58,875 nt of DNA from Planctomycetota bacterium. Lineage in GTDB: Bacteria; Planctomycetota; UBA1135; UBA2386. Positions 43,805 to 52,127 of this stretch are shown here, piece by piece; position 1 is the first letter of the stretch, and each line of letters begins with the position of its first letter. Location: assembly GCA_016795295.1 (NCBI GenBank), contig JAEUHP010000282.1:1-58875 (forward strand), read 5' to 3'. The notes beneath the pieces are model-generated. The model searched no databases. It saw only the letters and a list, made by a program, of their open reading frames with translations, and was not told where the DNA came from. The translations under genes and the position numbers were made by a program.

Positions 43805-44155
43805 GTGGCCACCCCCTCGCCTCAATCCGAACGCCGCCGCGCCGCGCGCGCCCTGGCGGACTTCCCGATCCAGCTCCACCGGCAAGACCGCAAGGACCAG
43901 GCGCTGCTGCGCGACATCTCCGAGATCGGCTTGGCCTGCGTGTCGCCCGAGGCGATCCCCGAACTGATGCAGGTGGCGCTCGACTTCACGCTGCCCGGCA
44001 GCACCGACCTGCACCGGGTGCGCGGTGCGGTGGTGCGCTGTGCACCGCTGCCGAAGACCAAGGGGCGCTACGACCTGGCGGTCTACTTCACCGAGATGAC
44101 CCCGGTGACCCGCGCGGCGCTGCGTCACTACGTCGGCAAGGGCCGCCCGGCCTGA
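43805..44155 (+). CDS. PilZ-domain protein
   Basis: A 116-residue single-domain protein. RRRAARALADFPIQL near the N-terminus supplies the Arg-rich c-di-GMP switch, and LLRDISEIGLACVSP matches the (D/N)xSxxG strand. Both halves of the ligand site are present, so c-di-GMP binding is plausible. The GTG at 43805 gives the minimal domain; the frame is open back to 43646 within the ssb promoter area but the extra part is Arg-rich and unconserved. It is divergent from ssb and its stop lies 19 bases from the prmC stop. Confidence 0.75.
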   Translation: MATPSPQSERRRAARALADFPIQLHRQDRKDQALLRDISEIGLACVSPEAIPELMQVALDFTLPGSTDLHRVRGAVVRCAPLPKTKGRYDLAVYFTEMTPVTRAALRHYVGKGRPA

Positions 44156-44174
44156 TCGCAAGAGCCAGCTCGGC

Positions 44175-45041
44175 TCAGGCACGGCGGGCCAGCAGGTAAC
44201 GACCGAGCCCCTGCTCGTCGTTCGCCAGCGTCACTTCGGCCAGTGCCGGCTCGCTCTGCAGCAGGGCCAACGCCGGCTGCGCCGCACCCTGGCCGGTTTC
44301 GGCGCAGAACCAGCCACCGACTGCCAGATGCTGGGCGAGGCCCGCCGCGATGGCCCGGTAGCAAGACACCACATCGCCCCGGGCCGTGTAGAGCGCCAGC
44401 GGCGGCTCGAACCGCGCCACTTCGGGCTCCAGCCCGTCGGGCGCACCAGGATCGATGTAGGGCGGATTGCTCACCACGATCTCGAACTGCTCCGCTGCGG
44501 CGATCGGCTCCCACCACGAACCGAGCCGCAGGTCGAGCCGTTCGGCCACGCCGTGACGTGCCGCATTGGCGCCCGCCACCGCGACGGCGTTGCGGCTCAC
44601 TTCGACGGCCGTGACGCGCAGGTCGGGGCGTTCCACCGCCAGGGCGATGGCGATGGCGCCACTGCCGGTGCCGAGGTCGAGCACTCTGGCACCCTGGCCC
44701 GCACGTTCCAGAACCAACGACACCAAGGACTCGGTCTCGGGGCGCGGGATCAGCACCGCAGAGGACACCGCGAGTTCGTGGCCGCGGAAACTCCACGAAC
44801 CCAACAGGTGGGCCACGGGTTCCCCTTGGCCGCGCCTGGCCACCAAGCTGCGCAAGGCGTCCCGCTCGGCCTGAGCCATCGGCCGGTCGTGCTGCAGGTA
44901 GAGCTGCAGACGACCGAGGCCGAGCACATGCCCGAGCAACAACTCGGCAGAGCGCTTGGGTGCGTCGATGCCGCGGGCAGCGAGCCAGGACTCCGCGCCG
45001 CGCAGCACGCTGAGCACCGTGTGCACAGGTCCGGCAGTCAT
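44175..45041 (-). CDS. prmC: Peptide chain release factor N5-glutamine methyltransferase
   Basis: A 288-residue SAM-dependent methyltransferase that modifies the GGQ glutamine of release factors. The N-terminal helical domain (RSAELLLGHVLG, LIPRPETESLV) is followed by the SAM loop VLDLGTGSGAIAIALA (120-135) and the catalytic NPPY at 192-195. Length is typical for PrmC. Its target RF1 is encoded 1.0 kb upstream on the same strand, but an unknown membrane gene lies between, unlike the usual direct prfA-prmC order. The ATG at 45041 follows the 15-base tandem repeat region. Confidence 0.93.
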   Translation of the reverse strand: MTAGPVHTVLSVLRGAESWLAARGIDAPKRSAELLLGHVLGLGRLQLYLQHDRPMAQAERDALRSLVARRGQGEPVAHLLGSWSFRGHELAVSSAVLIPRPETESLVSLVLERAGQGARVLDLGTGSGAIAIALAVERPDLRVTAVEVSRNAVAVAGANAARHGVAERLDLRLGSWWEPIAAAEQFEIVVSNPPYIDPGAPDGLEPEVARFEPPLALYTARGDVVSCYRAIAAGLAQHLAVGGWFCAETGQGAAQPALALLQSEPALAEVTLANDEQGLGRYLLARRA

Positions 45042-45066
45042 AGGCTGCGGCACCGGCTGCCGGCAT

Positions 45067-45146
45067 GCCAGCAACCAACTTGCCAGCAGCCAGCTTGCCA
45101 GCAGCCAGCTCGCCAGCAGCCAGCTCGCCAGCAGCCAGCTTGCCAG
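45067..45146. repeat. Tandem repeat, 15-base unit, about 5.3 copies
   Basis: The unit gccagcagccagctt recurs at 45067, 45082, 45097, 45112 and 45127 with a partial sixth copy at 45142. Copies differ at only a few positions (t/c and a/g). The array fills the gap between the membrane gene stop and the prmC start and lies upstream of prmC. The 15-base period keeps reading frame, but no gene is seen to use it. Confidence 0.95.
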
Positions 45147-45150
45147 TCGA

Positions 45151-45852
45151 TCACTTGCGCTTGCGCTCGGCGGCGGCCAGCATCTTGGCCTGCTTCTCGA
45201 GCTTGTTCTTCTTGGCGCCGCCGACGATGCCGCCGACGAAGCCGAGTTCCGCGATCAAGCTGCCCAGGAACACGAAGAACTGGCCCGGACCGAACAGCCG
45301 CCAGAAGTTCTCCGCGCGCACGGCCGCTTCCTTGCTCTTGGCCAACGCCGAGCCCATGTCGCCGAGCAGCGCCTTCCAGTTCGCCGAGTAGGTGGCATCC
45401 TCGGCCAGCCAGTGGTTCTGCTTGGCCACGGCGAAGGCGGCCTCGACGTCGAACGCCGCCATGTTCCAGCCGGTGGCGACCAGGGCGATGCCACTGAACA
45501 GCAGCCACTTCAGGCTGGCGCCGGTCGAACGGTTGTTGGCGATCGCCGCCCACCACGTCCACACCATGCCGATGGCGAACAGCAGGTAGAACGCGCCGCT
45601 CATGGTCTGGTAGCCAGCCACTGCTTGGTTGGCAGAGAACGGCATCAGAGTGCCGACCAGCATGATCACGCCGGCGAACAGGAACTTGTAGTAGGTCTTG
45701 TCCGTGCAGTACGGATTGAACGCCGGGCAGGGCAGGCCCGAGCGCAGCGACTGCAACAGGGCATCGCCACCACCACCGCCGCCGTCACCGGCGTCGAGCG
45801 GTTCGAGGGGTTCGAGGGCGGCGAGGTCGGAGGGGGTGCCGGGGTCGGTCAT
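45151..45852 (-). CDS. Membrane protein of unknown function between prfA and prmC
   Basis: A 233-residue protein. After an acidic, Gly-rich N-terminus (DAGDGGGGGGDALL) come three hydrophobic segments at about residues 60-80 (FLFAGVIMLVGTLMPFSA), 85-105 (FYLLFAIGMVWTWWAA) and 115-130. A soluble helical part and a further hydrophobic stretch (GQFFVFLGSLIAELGFVGGI) follow, and the tail is Lys-rich. No domain was recognised. The ATG at 45852 is preferred because the upstream frame is built from the decamer repeat. Its insertion between prfA and prmC is unusual. Confidence 0.7.
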   Translation of the reverse strand: MTDPGTPSDLAALEPLEPLDAGDGGGGGGDALLQSLRSGLPCPAFNPYCTDKTYYKFLFAGVIMLVGTLMPFSANQAVAGYQTMSGAFYLLFAIGMVWTWWAAIANNRSTGASLKWLLFSGIALVATGWNMAAFDVEAAFAVAKQNHWLAEDATYSANWKALLGDMGSALAKSKEAAVRAENFWRLFGPGQFFVFLGSLIAELGFVGGIVGGAKKNKLEKQAKMLAAAERKRK

Positions 45853-46010
45853 CGGTCTCGGAGCGCTAGAGGGTTTGGGGGAGAAATCCGGAGGAGCGAG
45901 ATGTTGGCGGGAGCGGGCCTGGCAGTCACCAAGGAATTGCCTGGGACCGTGGAATCGACCGCGCCGCACAACCCGGGAAACGGCCGCCACCCGGCCGCAG
46001 TTCAGGCCCA

Positions 46011-46053
46011 ATCGATTCCGGCCAGTTCCGACCAGTTCCGACCAGTTCCGACC
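46011..46053. repeat. Tandem repeat, 10-base unit, about 4 copies
   Basis: Four decamers ending in ttccg (atcgattccg, gccagttccg, then two accagttccg) are followed by acc. The array lies just downstream of the prfA stop, in the 217-base gap before the membrane gene. A 10-base period does not keep frame, so it is not a coding repeat. Confidence 0.9.
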
Positions 46054-46069
46054 GGCGGGCAGCAACCGG

Positions 46070-47149
46070 TCACAGGTCTTCGATGCGCCGTTCGCGGTCG
46101 GCGAACTGCAGCGCCTCGACGATGGTCTCGAGCTTGCCTTCGAGGACCTGCGACAACGCGAAGTTGCGGTTCAACCGGTGGTCGGTGACCCGATCCTGGG
46201 GGAAGTTGTAGGTGCGGATGCGGTCGCTGCGGTCGCCGCTGCCCACCTGCTCCTTGCGTTCGGCCGCACGCGCCGCCGCCACCGCGGCACGCTGCGCTTC
46301 GTAGATGCGCGCCCGCAACAGCGCCATGGCCCGCTGCCGGTTCTTGAGCTGGCTGCGCTCCTCTTGGCAAGCCACCACGGTGCCGGTCGGCAGGTGTGTG
46401 ATACGCACCGCGGACTCGGTTTTGTTGACGTGCTGGCCACCGGCGCCCGACGAACGGAAGGTGTCGACTTGCAGGTCCTTCTCGTCGATCTGCACCTCGA
46501 CCTCTTCGACCTCCGGGAGCACTGCGACGGTGGCGGCCGACGTGTGCACGCGCCCCTTGGTCTCGGTCGCCGGTACCCGCTGCACCCGGTGCCCACCCGA
46601 TTCGAACTGCATCGCCGCGAACACCGAAGCCCCACGCAGCGCGAACACCACTTCCTTGAGTCCGCCCTGGTCGGCCGGCGTGCTGTGCATCGGCTCCACC
46701 GACCAGCCGCGTCGGGCCGCAAAACGCTGGTAGAGCGTGCACAGATCGCGCGCGAACAGCGCCGCTTCTTCGCCGCCGGTGCCGGCGCGAATCTCGACGA
46801 TGCAGTCGCGCCGGTCGTCGCCCTGTTCCGCGAGCAACAGGTCGACCAGAGTCTCGGCCAACTGCTGGGCGGTCTGGGTCAGCGCCGGCAGTTCTTCGCG
46901 CGCCAGTTCGGCGAGCTCGCGGTCGGCACCCTCGAGCAAACCGCGGTGCTCCTCGATCTGCCGCACCGTGCGGCCATACTCCTGATAGCGCTGCACGATC
47001 GGCGTGGCTTGCCCCAGCTCGCGCTGCAGCGGGCCCAGACGATCCGGCCGCTCGAGCACCTTGGGATCGGCCAGCTGCGCCAGCAGTTCGTGGTGGCGCG
47101 CAACGAGGCCGTCCAGCTTTTGCTGGACACGAGGTCGCAGGAAGCTCAT
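46070..47149 (-). CDS. prfA: Peptide chain release factor 1
   Basis: A 359-residue class I release factor. The recognition motif PAT (193-195, in HRVQRVPATET) identifies RF1, which reads UAA and UAG, rather than RF2. The catalytic GGQ is at 237-239 (SSGAGGQHVNKTES). The N-terminal helical domain and the C-terminal NRNFALSQVLEGKL are normal. It is flanked upstream by rpmE, as in many bacteria. prmC, whose product methylates the GGQ Gln, is two genes downstream. Confidence 0.96.
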   Translation of the reverse strand: MSFLRPRVQQKLDGLVARHHELLAQLADPKVLERPDRLGPLQRELGQATPIVQRYQEYGRTVRQIEEHRGLLEGADRELAELAREELPALTQTAQQLAETLVDLLLAEQGDDRRDCIVEIRAGTGGEEAALFARDLCTLYQRFAARRGWSVEPMHSTPADQGGLKEVVFALRGASVFAAMQFESGGHRVQRVPATETKGRVHTSAATVAVLPEVEEVEVQIDEKDLQVDTFRSSGAGGQHVNKTESAVRITHLPTGTVVACQEERSQLKNRQRAMALLRARIYEAQRAAVAAARAAERKEQVGSGDRSDRIRTYNFPQDRVTDHRLNRNFALSQVLEGKLETIVEALQFADRERRIEDL

Positions 47150-47274
47150 GCCGCGCTGGGAGCGGGCTGGTCGAGTGGCAAGATCAGCTCGGGTTCCGGC
47201 TCGCCAGCCGGCTCGGCTCGCCAGCCTGGGTGGGCCCGCCTCGAGCTACTCTCACCCTTGGCCCCCCTCTCGCT

Positions 47275-47493
47275 TCAGGCCTTGGCGGCTTCCTTGCCCT
47301 TGCCGTAGCGCTTCAAGAACTTGTCGACGCGGCCGGCCGAGTCGACGAACTTCGCTGCGCCCGTGAAGAACGGGTGGCAGGACGAGCAGATGTCGGTGCG
47401 GATCTCGGCCTTGACCGAGCGCGTGGTGAACTTGTTGCCGCAGGCGCAGGTCACGTGGCACTCGACGTACTTGGGGTGGATGTCGGCTTTCAT
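47275..47493 (-). CDS. rpmE: 50S ribosomal protein L31, zinc-binding type
   Basis: A 72-residue L31. The four zinc ligands are Cys 16, 18, 36 and 39 (CACG, CSSC), which marks the C+ type A form used when zinc is plentiful. The conserved core HPKYVEC and HPFFTG is intact. It precedes prfA on the same strand after 125 bases, a common pairing. Confidence 0.96.
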   Translation of the reverse strand: MKADIHPKYVECHVTCACGNKFTTRSVKAEIRTDICSSCHPFFTGAAKFVDSAGRVDKFLKRYGKGKEAAKA

Positions 47494-47614
47494 GGCTCGG
47501 CGGACCGCGCGCGGGAGGCGCTGCGGGGCAAACAGTGTAGGGATCCACCGGCCCAGGTCAACGGGGGACCGCCACTCGCCCCCCTCGATCCGGTGCGCGC
47601 GACCCGCGCCAAGC

Positions 47615-48805
47615 TCAACGGCGCCCGCCGCCGCGGGCGCCCGTCATCTCCAGGTAGCCCACGCCCAAAACCGGCCGGCCGGCGCGCAAGCCCGTCACCG
47701 ACACCGCCCCTTCCCAGTAGCGGACCACCGTGTGCAATTCCTGGTCGGCCAGCAGCGGCACCACCGCGAGTTCGAAGGCACCGTCGGCGGCGGCGAGCCG
47801 CCAGCGGGCCGGGTAGCTGGCCGCGCCGTCCGGCGCCACCCAACGCCCTTCGGGCACTGCCGCCACCGCTCCCGCCAGCAACGGCTGCGCCGCCCCGTCC
47901 GCCGCGACCAGCACGCCGCGACTCTGGGCGGTGGCCGTGCCGTCCGGCCGCCGAAGCTGGTACCACATCACTTCCTCCCCCGAATCGAGCTGCAAGGCGA
48001 ACCAGTCCCACCCGACCACGTCGTCCGCCAGCGCCGAGGTGCTCCATTCGCGATCGAACCAGCCCTGGCCGGTCACCGCGTGGTCCACACCCAGCACGGT
48101 CACGGTGCCTTCGAGCGGCAGCCGCGGCAGGGAGTAATAGATCGAAGCGTTGCCGGGCTCCGGGCCCTTCGCCGACAGCCCGCGGTCGCCCTGCAGCACC
48201 AGCGGCTTGCCGGTGCCGGCACGCAGCGCAAAGGCGAAATCGCGGCCGCCAGCGCGCAGTTCGAGGGGCAACTGGCCATCGACCTGCAGACCACCGTCCT
48301 GGGCCACCCCGCGCATCGACCAGTCGTCGCAGGCGAGGTGCAGGGGCTGGCCCGGTGCAGGGCCGTTCAGCACCGCGAGGCCCGCGGCATGCCGCGCCAA
48401 ACGCTGCTCGTGGTGGAACCGGCCGCCGTCGACATCGGTGACCGCCGCATGGGCCAGCACCAGCTCATGGGCGGCACTGGCCGCCCGCCGGGCGGTGGCG
48501 AACGGCGCCAGCGCCTGGCGGAAGAACACCAATTGCACGCCGAACCGCCGGCCGGCGCGGTCCTGCAGGTTGCCGGTCAGGTACCACCACTCGGTGCGGA
48601 AGCCGGGATGCGGGCCGTGGTCGCGCGGGAACTCGAGTTGCGGCACCGCCGTGGCGCGCACGAACCCGGCCGCAGCACCGGCCGCGCCGCCGAGCAGCTC
48701 GGCAACCGACGCGGCGGTGGGCTCCGGCGGCGTGGCTGCGGGGCGGCACCCGGCCCAGAGGCAGCCGAGCCACGCAGCACCGCCCCACCACCACCTACGC
48801 GTCAC
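47615..48805 (-). CDS. AttH-like / CrtC-type hydratase-fold lipoprotein
   Basis: A 396-residue protein with a signal sequence ending in a lipobox-like GCLWAGC (Cys about 20). The first lipocalin-like domain has [19 protein letters not shown] and [10 protein letters not shown], the second [40 protein letters not shown]. These are landmarks of the CrtC/AttH family (carotenoid 1,2-hydratase and AttH). Carotenoid synthesis genes are absent. Its place beside FtsX permease and ABC ATPase genes favours the AttH role over CrtC. The GTG start overlaps the permease stop by 11 bases. Confidence 0.85.
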   Translation of the reverse strand: MTRRWWWGGAAWLGCLWAGCRPAATPPEPTAASVAELLGGAAGAAAGFVRATAVPQLEFPRDHGPHPGFRTEWWYLTGNLQDRAGRRFGVQLVFFRQALAPFATARRAASAAHELVLAHAAVTDVDGGRFHHEQRLARHAAGLAVLNGPAPGQPLHLACDDWSMRGVAQDGGLQVDGQLPLELRAGGRDFAFALRAGTGKPLVLQGDRGLSAKGPEPGNASIYYSLPRLPLEGTVTVLGVDHAVTGQGWFDREWSTSALADDVVGWDWFALQLDSGEEVMWYQLRRPDGTATAQSRGVLVAADGAAQPLLAGAVAAVPEGRWVAPDGAASYPARWRLAAADGAFELAVVPLLADQELHTVVRYWEGAVSVTGLRAGRPVLGVGYLEMTGARGGGRR

Positions 48806-51401
48806 GCAGCACCTCCACCGGGCGCAAGGCGGCGAACCGCCGCGCCGGCAGGATGCCGGCCAGCAACGCCGCGCCGAGGCCGAGCACCAGCACTTCGACC
48901 ATCTGCTGGGGCGGCACTTCGATCGCCGGCAGAGTCCAGCCGAAGGACACCCGGTTCACCAGCCCCGCCAGCAAATGGCCGAACAGTGCTCCGGCGGGCA
49001 GCGCGAACCACCCGGCGAGCAGTCCCAGCAAAGCAGTCTGGCCGAGCACCGCCGCGGCGATCCAGCGCGGCGTGGCGCCCAGACAGCGCAGCAGCCCGAC
49101 TTCGGCCGCGCGCTCGAGTTGCAGGGCGGCGAACGCCGCATAGATGCCGAATCCGGCCACCAGGAGGCACAAGAGGCGCATCGCCGCGGTGATGGCGAAG
49201 GTGCGGTCGAACACGGCCAACGAGCTGCTGCGCAGTTCGTGGTTGGAGCGGATCCACACGTCCTGGGTGCTGGTGGCGGCCGCCACGGTCCGCAGCCGCT
49301 GCACCAGCTCGGGCACCGCGCTGCCAGGGCTGCCGTGCAGGGCCAGGGCCGTGACCGGCACCGGGCTCCGGGCCAGGAGCCAAGCGGCCGACACGATCAC
49401 TTCGCCGCGCTCACTGGCATAGTCGCGGTGGATGGCCGCCACTGGGAGCGTGGCCGGCCCGGCAGCCGTGGTGATGGTCACTGGCGCACCGAGGGCCAGG
49501 CCGAAGCGGTGCGCGAGGGGCTCGGACACCCACAGGCCGGTGCCGGCCAACAGGGATTGCCGGCCCAGCCGTTCGTCCCCGGCGACGAAGCCAAACCCTT
49601 CGAGCACGGCCTGGGTCGGGGCCATGCCGCACACTTCGATCTCGGCCGCTTGCCCACCACCGGCGATCGGCAGGCGCGTGCGGTGCAGCGTCGCCATCGC
49701 GGCACAGCCCGGGGCCTTCGCCAGCGCTGCCACCAAGGCCGGATCGAGGCCGGCATCGGTGCGCTCACCGGCACCGGCCGGCACCGACACGTAGACGTCC
49801 GCCGGCAGCACTTGGCCGAGCCACTCGTCGACGCTGCGGCGGAAGCTGTGCACCATGGTGCCAAGGCCGAGCGTGACCGCGAGCGCCAACACCAGCGCCG
49901 CAACCGGCATGGCCACTGCGTCGCGCCCGGCAGCGGTGCTGCGCACCACGTGGCGCCACCACACCGAACGGCCCGGGGTACAGGCCACCAGCGCCGCCAG
50001 AGCCGCCCGTTGCCAGAGCGGCACCATCGCCACCAGCGCCACCACCACGGCGAGCAAGCCCGCATACGCCTGCGGCAGGCTCTGGCCCGCGGTGCCGAGC
50101 AGCAGCCAGGCGAGCAGGCCAGCCCCCAGCGACACGCACAGCCGCCGCCCGCCGCGGCTCGGTCGCGGCGTGCGCGCCGCGACCAGCACCTCGCGGCCGG
50201 ACACGCGCGCCGCCGCGAGGGCGGGCAGCAGTCCGGCGGCCAGTGCCGTGCCGATGCCGAGCAGCAACGCGACCACCAGCACTTCGGCTTCGAGCTGCAG
50301 CGCCGGCACGGCGAACGTCGCGTAGTGGTCGTTCAGCGACTGCACCAGCGGTCCCAGCAGCCGCTGGGCCGCGGCGCTGCCGAGCCCGAGCCCGAGCAGG
50401 CTGCCCACACCGCCGAATCCCATGGCCTCCACCGCCACCGCCAGCACCAAAGCCCGGGGCGGCGCGCCGAGCGCCCGCAACACCGCGAACGCCGGCCGCC
50501 GCGCGGCGACCGCCACGCGCATCGTCTCGTGGACCAAGAACGCCGCCACCAACAGCGACAGCAAGCCCAGCGCCCGCAAGTTGGTGCGAAAGCCGCGCGC
50601 CAGTTCGGCCAAGGTGGTCTGGCTCTGGCCCACGGCTCGGCAGCGCAGCCCTTCGGGCAGCCGTGCGGCGATCGCCACGGGGTCGGTCACGGCCACCGCC
50701 GCGTCGCCGCCAAGGGCCCCACCCGCCGGCGCAGGTGTCGCATCGGCCGCCAAGCGCAGTTCGATGCGGTCGAGCCGGTCGAACCGCTCGAACCACTCCT
50801 GCGCGGTGGCGAGGTCCACCACCAGCACGTCGGCGAGGCCGGCCGCCACCGCCGCCGGCGGCGCAATCTGGCCCACACACCGCGCCGCCACCGGGCGGCC
50901 ACCGATGGTCAGAGCGAGCGTGCCACCTGCGGCGATGCCGCACTGCCGCAGCAGTTCGGCGGTGGCGACGAACGCACCGGGTTCGGTGAGCAAGGACGTC
51001 AGGACCGAACCGCCGCCGCCCGTGCCCAGCGACCACGGTCGCAGGTCGGCGTCGGCGAGCGGATCGATGCCCAACACCCGCAGCACTGCACCCCCAGCCG
51101 CCGGCGCGCGCGCGAGCCCCCCGACCACGGGCGCCACGCCGCGCCCACGGCAGTGCCCGCGCAGATCGCGGTAGACCGACATCGGCACTCCGGCACCCGC
51201 GGCATCCACCACGTGGGTGGCGGAACCGGCCATGGCCCGCAAGCCGCGGTCGAACGCGGCTTCCGCCGCGCCTTGCGCCAGTTGCATCGCAACCAGCAAC
51301 GCCACGCCGGCGGCGATGCCGAGCACGGTCAGCAGCGAAGCCAACGGCCGCGCCAAGTGGTGGCGCAGGCCGCTGCGCAGCAACAGCCTCACGGCGCGCA
51401 C
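48795..51401 (-). CDS. FtsX-type ABC transporter permease, two-domain
   Basis: An 868-residue permease with one N-terminal membrane helix (about 22-45), a large periplasmic domain, three helices near 275-405, further helices near 430-530, a second periplasmic domain and three C-terminal helices (about 740-860). FLVHETMRVAVAARRPAFAVLRALGA and LERAAEVGLLRCLGATPRW are the FtsX coupling regions of its two halves. This layout places two FtsX units in one chain, where AttEFGH systems use two permeases. It resembles LolC/E- or MacB-class extractors of lipophilic material. The GTG start is 15 bases after the ATPase stop. Confidence 0.87.
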   Translation of the reverse strand: MRAVRLLLRSGLRHHLARPLASLLTVLGIAAGVALLVAMQLAQGAAEAAFDRGLRAMAGSATHVVDAAGAGVPMSVYRDLRGHCRGRGVAPVVGGLARAPAAGGAVLRVLGIDPLADADLRPWSLGTGGGGSVLTSLLTEPGAFVATAELLRQCGIAAGGTLALTIGGRPVAARCVGQIAPPAAVAAGLADVLVVDLATAQEWFERFDRLDRIELRLAADATPAPAGGALGGDAAVAVTDPVAIAARLPEGLRCRAVGQSQTTLAELARGFRTNLRALGLLSLLVAAFLVHETMRVAVAARRPAFAVLRALGAPPRALVLAVAVEAMGFGGVGSLLGLGLGSAAAQRLLGPLVQSLNDHYATFAVPALQLEAEVLVVALLLGIGTALAAGLLPALAAARVSGREVLVAARTPRPSRGGRRLCVSLGAGLLAWLLLGTAGQSLPQAYAGLLAVVVALVAMVPLWQRAALAALVACTPGRSVWWRHVVRSTAAGRDAVAMPVAALVLALAVTLGLGTMVHSFRRSVDEWLGQVLPADVYVSVPAGAGERTDAGLDPALVAALAKAPGCAAMATLHRTRLPIAGGGQAAEIEVCGMAPTQAVLEGFGFVAGDERLGRQSLLAGTGLWVSEPLAHRFGLALGAPVTITTAAGPATLPVAAIHRDYASERGEVIVSAAWLLARSPVPVTALALHGSPGSAVPELVQRLRTVAAATSTQDVWIRSNHELRSSSLAVFDRTFAITAAMRLLCLLVAGFGIYAAFAALQLERAAEVGLLRCLGATPRWIAAAVLGQTALLGLLAGWFALPAGALFGHLLAGLVNRVSFGWTLPAIEVPPQQMVEVLVLGLGAALLAGILPARRFAALRPVEVLRDA

Positions 51402-51416
51402 CTCACTTGGCGCTCC

Positions 51417-52127
51417 TCATGCCTGCTCCGGCGTCCGCCCAGCCACGGCGGCGTGCAGCACGCCATGGTCGAGCCGGGTGCTCCGGTCACAGCGGCAAGC
51501 CGCCTCCAGGCTGTGGGTCACCAGCACCATGGCACAGCCATGTTCCCGCGGCAGGGCGGCGAGCAGATCCAGCACCTGCCGAGCCGCCGCGTCGTCGAGA
51601 TTGCCCGTGGGCTCGTCGCACAGCAGCACCGCGGGCGCACCGACCAGGGCGCGGGCCACGGCCACACGCTGCTGTTCGCCGCCCGAGAGCACCTGTGGCC
51701 AAGCTCCGGCGCGGTCGGCGAGCCCGACCCGCGCCAGCATCGCCGCGACGCGGCCCCCGCACTGCGCCGGCGGCAGCCCGGCCAGTTCGAGTGGCAGCGC
51801 CACGTTCTCGGCCACCGTGAGGGTCGGCAGCAGATGGAACGCCTGGAACACGAAGCCGACCGAACGGCGGCGCAGCGCCGCGAGTTCGGCTTCGGCGGCG
51901 CGCGCCACGTCGACGCCGGCGACCAGGACCCGCCCCGCATCGGGCCGGTCGAGCCCGGCGATCAGGTTGAGCAGGGTCGACTTGCCGGAGCCCGAACGGC
52001 CGAGGATCGCCACCGCTTCGCCCTTGTGCACCGTGAGGTCGAGCCCCTGCAGCACCGGCCGCAGCGCCGCGCCCTCGCGCACCGCCTTGTGCACACCAGC
52101 GAGGTGCACCACCGGTGCTTCGCTCAT
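51417..52127 (-). CDS. ABC transporter ATP-binding protein (LolD/MacB type)
   Basis: A 236-residue ATPase of the mechanotransmission class. Walker A GRSGSGKST, Q-loop FVFQAFHLLPTLTVAENV, signature LSGGEQQRVAVARAL, Walker B VLLCDEPTGNLD and the H-loop VTHS are all intact. The LLPTLTVAENV and DEPTGNLD stretches are characteristic of LolD/MacB/FtsE relatives and fit the FtsX-type permease downstream. Its ATG overlaps the stop of the metallophosphoesterase (ATGA at 52124-52127). It supplies the energy for the exporter or extractor cluster. Confidence 0.95.
   Translation of the reverse strand: MSEAPVVHLAGVHKAVREGAALRPVLQGLDLTVHKGEAVAILGRSGSGKSTLLNLIAGLDRPDAGRVLVAGVDVARAAEAELAALRRRSVGFVFQAFHLLPTLTVAENVALPLELAGLPPAQCGGRVAAMLARVGLADRAGAWPQVLSGGEQQRVAVARALVGAPAVLLCDEPTGNLDDAAARQVLDLLAALPREHGCAMVLVTHSLEAACRCDRSTRLDHGVLHAAVAGRTPEQA

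Noticed and set aside
44162..44176. Hairpin between the PilZ and prmC stops as a terminator
   Set aside because: The GAGCC/GGCTC stem has only five pairs and no T tract on either strand; too weak in such G+C-rich sequence.
45067..45146. CRISPR-like array
   Set aside because: The units are 15 bases and directly adjacent, without spacers, and no cas genes are present.
47615..48805. Carotenoid 1,2-hydratase (CrtC) assignment
   Set aside because: The fold matches, but there are no carotenoid genes and the gene overlaps an FtsX permease, so the AttH-like reading fits better.
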